Assembly (NCBI GenBank): GCA_002353555.1
Contig: DEJO01000010.1
Span: 6,837 to 13,309, forward strand
Reading direction: 5' to 3'
DNA: 6,473 bases
DNA from: Prevotella sp. UBA2746
GTDB lineage: Bacteria; Bacteroidota; Bacteroidia; Bacteroidales; Bacteroidaceae
This document shows, in pieces, positions 1 through 4,599 of this stretch. The notes under the pieces are model-generated. The model was not told the origin of the DNA. It did no database searches and was given only the letters and a program-made list of their open reading frames with translations. Position 1 is the first letter of the stretch. Every line of letters begins with the position of its first letter. Both the position numbers and the translations under genes were made by a program.

Positions 1-15
1 AATCCTGTTCTCTCC

Positions 16-163
16 GCAGGATGAAGAGGATTCAAAGCTTTTGAGGTAAAAGCGAATCCTTAGGATGAAGAGGATTCAAAGCTTTTGAGGTAAAAGCGAA
101 TCCGCAGGATGAAGAGGATTCAAAGCTTTTGAGGTAAAAGCGAATCCGCAGGATGAAGAGGAT
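16..163 (+). repeat. Tandem array of 44-bp hairpin-forming repeats
   Basis: Three full head-to-tail 44-bp units lie at 16-59, 60-103 and 104-147, followed by a 16-bp partial unit at 148-163. The units are identical except that unit 2 begins TT where the others begin GC. Each unit contains an inverted repeat: GGATTC pairs with GAATCC and GCTTTT pairs with AAAAGC, with a 3-nt AAA bulge and a GAGGT loop. The hairpins are at 28-59, 72-103 and 116-147, joined by 12-nt linkers rich in GGA. The five bases 1-5 (AATCC) match a unit end, so the array may continue left of the window. All three plus-strand frames meet stops within a unit and 44 is not a multiple of 3, so this is not coding. Its function is unknown. 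Confidence 0.93.
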
Positions 164-168
164 AAGGC

Positions 169-196
169 AAGACGAGGCAAAAGCTTCGTCTTTTTT
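169..196 (+). terminator. Intrinsic terminator capping the repeat array
   Basis: The sequence AAGACGAGGC (169-178) pairs with GCTTCGTCTT (183-192) through one G-T wobble around an AAAA loop, and a run of six T follows the core stem at 191-196. It reads as a rho-independent terminator on the plus strand. It would end whatever transcript carries the repeat array, before the small membrane-protein gene at 307. Confidence 0.75.
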
Positions 197-306
197 GCAA
201 ATAATAGATGGTTATTGCAGGTGTATCAAGAGAAAAACTCCTTCACAACAAGGAAGTAGAGCGAAAGTTTTAACTTAAATAAGAATCAATAAAACGAGAA
301 ATCATT

Positions 307-570
307 ATGTTGGAACACATTGCAGACTTTACGGCGTGGCCGATACTGACAGGTATACTTATCGGTTATATTGCCAACCGCCTGATGAGTGGTGAGGGGA
401 AGGGTTGTTGTATGAACCTGATTATGGGAATCATCGGCAGCTATGTCGGCACGTTCATCAGTCACTTGCTGGACATCGAACTGATGGGGAAGGGCTATCT
501 GACGAACTTCGTGTTCTGTGTCGCCGGTGCGGTAGTTGTATTGTGGATTTGGCAGAAACTGTTCGATTAG
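307..570 (+). CDS. GlsB/YeaQ/YmgE family small membrane protein
   Basis: An 87-residue, almost wholly hydrophobic protein with three predicted membrane helices at about residues 10-27, 36-56 and 66-83. It shows the glycine pattern of the transglycosylase-associated (Transgly_assoc) family: a Gly late in helix 1, a GEGKG turn at 29-33, and GIIGSYVG in helix 2. Family members are stress-associated inner-membrane proteins of poorly known biochemistry; the name does not prove a link to transglycosylases. The length (about 80-90 aa) is typical. The start is the first ATG, after a purine-rich leader (AAAACGAGAAATC). I see no convincing Bacteroidetes -7 box in the 197-306 gap, so its promoter is unplaced. 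The zinc-ribbon gene begins 4 nt after the stop, suggesting co-transcription. Confidence 0.82.
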   Translation: MLEHIADFTAWPILTGILIGYIANRLMSGEGKGCCMNLIMGIIGSYVGTFISHLLDIELMGKGYLTNFVFCVAGAVVVLWIWQKLFD

Positions 571-574
571 CCTG

Positions 575-868
575 ATGGCTTGGAAACGGAAATATCGCTG
601 CAAGGCGTGCGGATATGAAGCCGACGTGTATGAAGGTCGAGGACTGTTCCGTCAGCAGATTACTGCGATGACGTGCCCCGACTGCCATAGCGTCCAGCAC
701 ATTGTCGTAGGCGGTATCATCGCCGAGGTTGCTCCGTCGTTCAGAAGTGAGGTGGGGCGTTTGTGCCTTCATTGTGGCAGTGATAATATCCGGATTTGGG
801 ACAAGCGTACTTGTCCCAAGTGTCAGGGTGTGATGGAAGATACTGGCGAGAAAGAGTTCTGGACTTGA
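575..868 (+). CDS. Small protein with two predicted zinc ribbons
   Basis: A 97-residue protein starting MAWKRKYRC. I chose ATG 575 over an upstream in-frame start at 536 because the longer form would overlap the preceding gene by 35 nt and adds a non-conserved-looking leader. Four CxxC knuckles are visible: C9/C12 (CKAC), C34/C37 (CPDC), C64/C67 (CLHC) and C80/C83 (CPKC). They suggest two tandem Cys4 zinc ribbons separated by a hydrophobic stretch (HIVVGGIIAEVAP). No catalytic motif or membrane segment is evident. Zinc ribbons of this kind often bind nucleic acid or protein partners, but I do not recognise a named family. It sits 4 nt after the GlsB-like gene. A strong inverted repeat at 796-819 lies inside it, across the codons leading into the last CxxC pair. 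Confidence 0.75.
   Translation: MAWKRKYRCKACGYEADVYEGRGLFRQQITAMTCPDCHSVQHIVVGGIIAEVAPSFRSEVGRLCLHCGSDNIRIWDKRTCPKCQGVMEDTGEKEFWT
796..819. repeat. Perfect 10-bp inverted repeat inside a gene
   Basis: TTGGGACAAG (796-805) and CTTGTCCCAA (810-819) are perfect reverse complements around a CGTA tetraloop, with a possible extra T-G pair at 795/820. The hairpin lies 47 nt before the stop codon of the zinc-ribbon gene and spans codons for the DKRTCP segment. No T-run follows, so it is not a standard terminator. It could stabilise or mark the 3' end of the mRNA upstream of the exbB promoter, or be a by-product of coding. Confidence 0.7.
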
Positions 869-893
869 TGGCGAACAAAAAATGATGCGTTCT

Positions 894-925
894 GTTGTGT
901 AATAGCTATAGATGTTGTATTTTTG
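894..925 (+). promoter_or_regulatory. Bacteroidetes-type promoter for the exbB operon
   Basis: A TTG at 895-897 (GTTG at 894-897) is followed after 20 nt by TATTTTTG at 918-925, an exact match to the TAnnTTTG -7 consensus used by the primary sigma factor of Bacteroidetes. Transcription should start near 932, giving a leader of about 15 nt before ATG 947. This also argues against the in-frame TTG at 923 as the exbB start, because it would lie upstream of the transcript. The spacer length equals that of the second promoter in the window. Confidence 0.78.
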
Positions 926-946
926 CAAGGAAAAAAGAAAGCGTTC

Positions 947-1798
947 ATGAAGAAAGTATTTATTACGTATATGATGATGGCTTCGCTTGTACTGTCTCCG
1001 TCGGCTGCTGCCTACGGACAGCCGGGGGATGTCAATGACTCAACGGAGCAAGTGGCGGCAGCCGGTGACGGGACTTCGGTTGCTGACGCATCGGGGGAAG
1101 ACCTGCTGATGGCTGAAGCAGACAGTGCTGACGTGCTGGCAGCTGAGGTGGAGAGCGAAGGCTTCCACCAGTCGCTCAAGCGGAAGTTTATCGAGGGCAA
1201 CGCCGGTTTCATGTCGCTTGTGGCTCTGGTGCTGGTCTTGGGATTGGCGTTCTGCATCGAGCGGATGATCTACTTGAGTCTCTCGGAGATTGATTCAAAG
1301 AAATTTATGGATGACTTGGAGGCAAAGATGGTGGCAGGCGATACCGAAGGGGCGAAGAAACTCTGTCGGGAGACTCGCGGACCGATAGCTTCTATCTGCT
1401 ATCAAGGGCTGATGCGTCTGCACGAAAACCTCGACCAGATAGAGCGCAGCATCGTCTCTTCGGGAACAGTACAGACGGCAAACTTCGAGAAAGGCTGCTC
1501 TTGGATCCGGCTGTTCATCGCTATGGCGCCGTCGTTAGGCTTCCTGGGCACGGTGATAGGTATGGTGATGGCTTTCGACCAGATACAGAATGCCGGTGAC
1601 ATCAGTCCCACCATCGTGGCAGCAGGTATGAAGGTGGCACTGATTACGACCATCTTTGGTATCATTGCAGCGCTGATTTTGCAGTTGTTCTACAACTATA
1701 TCCTTACGAAGATAGACAGTCTGACGGCACAGATGGAAGACGCGGCATTGCTATTCTTGGATGTGGCAGCAAAGTTGAAGAACGATGAAAGACAGTAA
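947..1798 (+). CDS. exbB: ExbB/TolQ/MotA-family proton channel subunit
   Basis: A 283-residue inner-membrane protein. It begins with a probable signal peptide (MKKVFITYMMM..., small residues around 18-23), followed by an acidic Ala-rich periplasmic segment (about 25-72). Three helices follow at about 88-110, 186-212 and 226-252. A cytoplasmic loop (about 111-185) separates helices 1 and 2, as in the family. APSLGFLGTVIGM (194-206) matches the conserved helix-2 block, with T202 equivalent to E. coli ExbB T148, and T235 aligns with T181. The helix-3 glutamate (E. coli E176) aligns with V230 and the usual IP motif is replaced by ALILQ, features shared with a divergent Bacteroidales subgroup as I recall it. 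The family couples proton flow to work through TonB- or Tol-type partners. It is first in a four-gene unit with its own promoter and overlaps the next gene by 14 nt. Confidence 0.88.
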   Translation: MKKVFITYMMMASLVLSPSAAAYGQPGDVNDSTEQVAAAGDGTSVADASGEDLLMAEADSADVLAAEVESEGFHQSLKRKFIEGNAGFMSLVALVLVLGLAFCIERMIYLSLSEIDSKKFMDDLEAKMVAGDTEGAKKLCRETRGPIASICYQGLMRLHENLDQIERSIVSSGTVQTANFEKGCSWIRLFIAMAPSLGFLGTVIGMVMAFDQIQNAGDISPTIVAAGMKVALITTIFGIIAALILQLFYNYILTKIDSLTAQMEDAALLFLDVAAKLKNDERQ

Positions 1799-2306
1799 AG
1801 GCTTACACGGCTTCAGTCATTGGCAGGCAGAGCGCATCTCGCGCGTGGTGCTGATGGCGTTGGTAGCATCTTCCGTGCTGCTCTTTCTGGCATTCTTTGC
1901 CATCGGCTATCATCGACCGTATCCCGATGCGCCCACCTTCAACGCCCCTCTTCTTACCGATGTGCTGCTTGTATTCATGTTGCTGGTGGTCATGGGGGCT
2001 GTAGGCATCGGCTTGTGGATGATGGGCAGAGCCCGAAAGGTGCACGTCCACGACGAAAAGGTGGTCAACGGCATTCCCGTCGTGCGCAATGCCTACCTGC
2101 TTTCGGGCAGTGTCGCAGCCCTGTTGTTGCTCACCTATCTGTTAGGCTCTGCCACTCCGATACAGATTAACGGACATCCTTTTGCCGATGGTTTCTGGTT
2201 GCGTGTGGCAGACATGTTTGTATGGACGACGGTGGTGCTGGTTATTGTTGCTGTTGCCATTGTCGGTTGGCATTATGTGAAGATGCACAGAAAGGAGAAA
2301 GTATAG
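1785..2306 (+). CDS. Unrecognised four-helix membrane protein of the exb operon
   Basis: A 173-residue protein with four predicted membrane helices at about 20-42, 56-80, 103-121 and 143-163. Both ends are predicted cytoplasmic: a basic N-terminus and a C-terminal tail HYVKMHRKEKV. Between helices 2 and 3 is a charged loop (GRARKVHVHDEKVVNG). I do not recognise a named family and see no catalytic motif. Its start overlaps the end of exbB by 14 nt and the first exbD begins 1 nt after its stop, so it is almost certainly translated with them. Similar uncharacterised proteins between exbB and exbD occur in Bacteroidales to my recollection. Inference: an accessory or assembly subunit of the ExbB/ExbD motor. 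A role outside the complex cannot be excluded. Confidence 0.8.
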   Translation: MKDSKGLHGFSHWQAERISRVVLMALVASSVLLFLAFFAIGYHRPYPDAPTFNAPLLTDVLLVFMLLVVMGAVGIGLWMMGRARKVHVHDEKVVNGIPVVRNAYLLSGSVAALLLLTYLLGSATPIQINGHPFADGFWLRVADMFVWTTVVLVIVAVAIVGWHYVKMHRKEKV

Positions 2307-2307
2307 C

Positions 2308-2838
2308 ATGTTGTTCCGCAGAGAGAAAAGAAAAGTGCCCGAACTCAACACGACGGCAACGGCAGACATATCGTTCATGTTGCTGATCTTCTTCCTTGTG
2401 ACCACATCGATGGACACAGACAAGGGACTGTCGAGGCAGCTGCCACCCGTAGACGACACGGAGGAACAGCATCCCACGATGGTGAAGGAGGGGTTGGTGA
2501 TGCGCTTGGAAATCTCTTCTGGCAACGTTTTGACGTGCGATGACAGGCCCTTGTCAATTAACAGCTTACGAAAGATGGTTCGTGAGCATATCCAACGTTC
2601 GCCAAAGGAACACATCATTCAGCTGGAAGCAGACCGTCATTCGTCCTACGATACCTATTTCAAGGTGCAGAACGAGATTGTTGCAGCCTACCACGAACTG
2701 CGCAACCAGCAGGCACGCCGCCGATATGGGAAGGTTTACGCACTTTGTGACGACGTGGCTCAGAAGAAACTGCGTGAAGAGATACCGCAACGCATCTCGG
2801 AAGTCTACGCTGAGGGCGGGGAAGGAGGTGAGCCATGA
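2308..2838 (+). CDS. exbD: ExbD/TolR-family stator protein, first copy
   Basis: A 176-residue biopolymer-transport protein. A basic cytoplasmic N-terminus (MLFRREKRKVPELN) leads into one membrane helix (about 18-35) carrying D20 in the ATADISFMLLIFFLVTTSM block. This is the equivalent of the proton-carrying Asp25 of E. coli ExbD. LPP follows at 45-47, then a periplasmic domain. It is longer than E. coli ExbD (141 aa) because of a C-terminal extension (about 135-176) ending EGGEGGEP. A purine-rich AAAGGAG at 2291-2297 lies 10 nt before the ATG, inside the preceding gene. The stop overlaps the next exbD start by 4 nt. Expected partner: the ExbB homologue of this operon. Confidence 0.88.
   Translation: MLFRREKRKVPELNTTATADISFMLLIFFLVTTSMDTDKGLSRQLPPVDDTEEQHPTMVKEGLVMRLEISSGNVLTCDDRPLSINSLRKMVREHIQRSPKEHIIQLEADRHSSYDTYFKVQNEIVAAYHELRNQQARRRYGKVYALCDDVAQKKLREEIPQRISEVYAEGGEGGEP
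2822..2830 (+). promoter_or_regulatory. Strong Shine-Dalgarno site before second exbD
   Basis: AAGGAGGTG is a near-perfect complement of the 16S anti-Shine-Dalgarno, with GGAGG ending 6 nt before ATG 2835. This favours that start over a second in-frame ATG at 2841. It sits in the Gly/Glu codons at the end of the first exbD. Such sites are rare in Bacteroidetes, whose ribosomes tend to occlude the anti-SD, so it may be incidental to the GGEGGE coding. Confidence 0.5.
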
Positions 2839-3302
2839 GCATGTTCAAGCATCGCAGACGGGAAGTGCCTTCGCTCAATCTGGCGTCGTTGCCCGACCTT
2901 ATCTTCACCGTTCTGTTCTTCTTCATGATTGTCACCCACATGCGTAAGGTGACCTTGAAGGTGAAATATCAGGTGCCGGCAGGTACGGAACTGACGCGAC
3001 TCACCAAGAAGTCTGCCGTCAGCTATATATATATAGGTGAGCGCGAGCAGGCGAGTGGCGACACAAGTGGTCGGATGTTTATCCAGATGAACGATAAACT
3101 GGTCACCATTCCAGAGGTGATGGATTATGTAACCGCCGAACGCAACAGGATGTCGCCGGCAGATGCGCAGGCGATGACCGTCAGCATCAAGGCCGACCGC
3201 AGGACAGACATGGGAACGGTAACCGATGTCAAGCAGGCTTTGAGGCGCGTGGGAGCGTTGCGCATCAACTATTCGGCGGTCAAACCACCCAAGAAACAAT
3301 AG
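2835..3302 (+). CDS. exbD: ExbD/TolR-family stator protein, second copy
   Basis: A 155-residue protein with the same plan as the first copy but strongly diverged. A basic start (MSMFKHRRREVPSLN) leads to one helix (about 18-35) with D21 in SLPDLIFTVLFFFMIVTHM, aligned with the proton-carrying Asp. A periplasmic domain of about 115 residues follows, containing SYIYIGE (63-69), encoded partly by a (TA)6 run at 3024-3035. It ends in a Lys/Pro-rich tail (KPPKKQ). Its start forms an ATGA overlap with the stop of the first exbD, a typical translational-coupling arrangement. Having two ExbD paralogues, each with the key Asp, suggests a heterodimeric stator within the ExbB ring; that is inference. 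No clear terminator follows. Confidence 0.87.
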   Translation: MSMFKHRRREVPSLNLASLPDLIFTVLFFFMIVTHMRKVTLKVKYQVPAGTELTRLTKKSAVSYIYIGEREQASGDTSGRMFIQMNDKLVTIPEVMDYVTAERNRMSPADAQAMTVSIKADRRTDMGTVTDVKQALRRVGALRINYSAVKPPKKQ

Positions 3303-3404
3303 CTTTGGCTGCTTGAGAAAGCCGGGCTACCGTATGTTAGCCGTGAGAAAAAGCAATCCTCTATTTGTTGAATTGAATGTTTTTTGTTGCTTTTGTTACG
3401 CATT

Positions 3405-3466
3405 AAGGTACTTCCGCTCGGAAAAATCCAAATAAATTTGGTTTTTCTCTCGCTTAACCGTACCTT
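3405..3466. repeat. Nested inverted repeat over the Lrp-type gene promoter
   Basis: The outer arms AAGGTAC (3405-3411) and GTACCTT (3460-3466) enclose an inner palindrome in which AAAAA+CCAAAT (3422-3433, with a one-base bulge at 3427) pairs with ATTTGGTTTTT (3436-3446). The two centres are 1 nt apart. The inner right arm includes the -33 element and the outer right arm includes most of the -7 element. Lrp/AsnC proteins bind weakly palindromic AT-rich sites and often regulate their own genes, so an operator is plausible but not shown. Confidence 0.5.
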
Positions 3467-3468
3467 TG
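3437..3468 (+). promoter_or_regulatory. Bacteroidetes-type promoter for the Lrp/AsnC gene
   Basis: TTTG at 3437-3440 and TACCTTTG at 3461-3468 match the Bacteroidetes -33 and -7 (TAnnTTTG) elements with a 20-nt spacer. Predicted transcription start is near 3475, leaving a leader of about 15 nt that is almost pure A/G before ATG 3490. The TTG at 3466 is therefore inside the promoter and not the start codon. Confidence 0.85.
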
Positions 3469-3489
3469 CAGAAAATAAAAAAGGAAAAA

Positions 3490-4005
3490 ATGGCACATAG
3501 AAGTTTAGATCAATTAGACAAAAAGATTCTCAGTCTGATAGCTGAGGATGCTCGTATTCCATTCTTGGAGGTGGCTCGTGCCTGTAATGTCAGCGGGGCT
3601 GCCATCCATCAGCGCATTCAGAAACTCACCAACCTTGGCGTACTGAAAGGTTCACAGTTCATCATCAATCCGGAGAAGATAGGCTATGAGACTTGTGCAT
3701 ACGTGGGTTTGTACCTGAAGAACCCGGAGGATTTCGACGATGTCGTTTCTGCTTTGAAGAAAATTCCTGAGGTGGTGGAATGCCATTACACGACTGGTGA
3801 GTATGATTTGTTCTGCAAGATTTACGCGCTGAACAACCATCATCTGCTGAATATCATCCACGACAAGCTGCAACCACTGGGGCTTTCACGCAGCGAGACC
3901 ATCATCTCGTTCAATGCTGTCATAGACCGTTCGTTGCCTGTAGTGTGCATTCAAGATGAGGACCCGGAGGAGGTGGAAGATGAGGCAGAAGACATAGCAG
4001 ACTAA
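3490..4005 (+). CDS. Lrp/AsnC-family transcriptional regulator
   Basis: A 171-residue protein. The N-terminal helix-turn-helix (about 5-53) reads LDQLDKKILSLIAEDARIPF, then a recognition-helix region NVSGAAIHQRIQKLTNLGVLKG, characteristic of Lrp/AsnC proteins. A RAM/ligand-binding domain (about 65-150) follows, with the family-typical VVECHYTTGEYDLFCKIYA (95-113) block. The tail after about 154 is strongly acidic (DEDPEEVEDEAEDIAD) and extends past the usual end of the family (about 150-160 aa). Such regulators form octamers or hexadecamers and sense amino acids, but its ligand and targets cannot be read from the sequence. It is monocistronic, with its own promoter and a strong terminator just after the stop. 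The nested inverted repeat over its promoter suggests autoregulation (inference). Confidence 0.93.
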   Translation: MAHRSLDQLDKKILSLIAEDARIPFLEVARACNVSGAAIHQRIQKLTNLGVLKGSQFIINPEKIGYETCAYVGLYLKNPEDFDDVVSALKKIPEVVECHYTTGEYDLFCKIYALNNHHLLNIIHDKLQPLGLSRSETIISFNAVIDRSLPVVCIQDEDPEEVEDEAEDIAD

Positions 4006-4028
4006 GTACCGTCTGTCAGCAGTTCTGC

Positions 4029-4070
4029 AAAAGCAGCCTTGATGCTCTATTGGCATCAAGGCTGCTTTTT
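4029..4070. terminator. Bidirectional terminator between regulator gene and folA
   Basis: A perfect 17-bp stem pairs 4029-4045 (AAAAGCAGCCTTGATGC) with 4053-4069 around a 7-nt loop, flanked by A-run and T-run arms, so it can work in both directions. It follows the regulator stop by 23 nt and overlaps the last four codons and stop of the convergent folA gene (4056-4070), so one hairpin serves both genes. Confidence 0.93.
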
Positions 4071-4544
4071 AGTATAGTCTACGAATGCGTAGTCGAAGGC
4101 ATGTTTTTCATCCTTTCCGTGATCTTCCCTTGCTGTCTCCTGCCAGTCATCGTAGGGAGGGAAGAAGGCATCGGCAGCCTTCGGCGTGTCTTTTATCTCG
4201 GTCAGGCACAGTCGGTCGGCCTTCGGGAGGGCCTGTTCGTAGACGCTTGCACCGCCGATGATGTATACTTCTTCATCTTCCCGACAGTGTTTCAAGGCTT
4301 CGTCCAAGGACGGGAAGGTGTCGCAACCGGGGAATTCGCGTGTCGAACGGCTCAGGACGATGTTTCGTCGGTTGGGTAGAGCTCCTTTCGGCAGCGACTC
4401 AAAGGTGCGCCGTCCCATGATGATGGTGTGGCCTGTGGTCAGTGCCTTGAACCGTTTCAGGTCGTTCGGCAACCAGTAGAGCAGTTTGTTCTCGTGTCCT
4501 ATCGCCCGGTTTTCTGCTACAGCAGCTATGATGTTGATGTTCAT
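4056..4544 (-). CDS. folA: Dihydrofolate reductase
   Basis: A 162-residue cytoplasmic enzyme that reduces 7,8-dihydrofolate to tetrahydrofolate with NADPH. Visible family blocks: IAAVAENRAIG (6-16), LPNDLKRFKALTTG (25-38) with the catalytic acid D28, IIMGRRTFESLP (41-52) with the NADPH-binding GRRT, the LPNRRNIVLSR block (56-66), YIIGGASVYEQALP (94-107), and LTEI near 114-117. Length is normal. The Trp that normally precedes the LPxD block (E. coli W22) is Tyr23 here, with Trp displaced to position 24. It lies 55 nt downstream of thyA, in a gap rich in A on the coding strand and with no clear promoter or terminator, so it is probably co-transcribed. ThyA makes the dihydrofolate that this enzyme recycles. 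Its stop codon lies in the terminator stem shared with the regulator gene. Confidence 0.97.
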   Translation of the reverse strand: MNINIIAAVAENRAIGHENKLLYWLPNDLKRFKALTTGHTIIMGRRTFESLPKGALPNRRNIVLSRSTREFPGCDTFPSLDEALKHCREDEEVYIIGGASVYEQALPKADRLCLTEIKDTPKAADAFFPPYDDWQETAREDHGKDEKHAFDYAFVDYTKKQP

Positions 4545-4599
4545 CTTCTTTTCGTTTCTTTTGTTTTCTTCGGTTAGAAGGCTTTTTTAAAAAAGACGT

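Noticed and set aside
16..163. CRISPR array
   Set aside because: The 44-bp units are directly contiguous with no unique spacers; the 12-nt linkers between hairpins are themselves repeated.
16..196. CsrB-like RNA sequestering CsrA
   Set aside because: GGA motifs lie in the linkers, not in the hairpin loops (loop is GAGGT), and Bacteroidetes generally lack CsrA.
197..306. Promoter for the GlsB-like gene
   Set aside because: The gap is AT-rich but holds no TAnnTTTG box with a matching -33 element that I could support.
923..946. TTG start giving exbB eight extra residues
   Set aside because: The TTG is the end of the TATTTTTG -7 box; ATG 947 begins a normal signal peptide.
3024..3035. (TA)6 run in the second exbD as a phase-variable tract
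   Set aside because: It is short and encodes a YIYI stretch that I believe is common in Bacteroidales ExbD proteins, so coding explains it.
3325..3394. Terminator after the second exbD
   Set aside because: Candidates are a 5-bp stem (3325-3342) without T-run and an 8-bp stem (3349-3356 with 3387-3394) with a 30-nt loop; both are too weak to call.
3466..3489. TTG start for the Lrp/AsnC gene
   Set aside because: It lies inside the TACCTTTG -7 box, upstream of the expected transcript start.
4582..4595. Terminator between thyA and folA (palindrome of six T and six A bounded by C and G)
   Set aside because: It has no loop and almost no G-C pairs, and no T-run follows on the minus strand; it is more likely AT-rich spacer.
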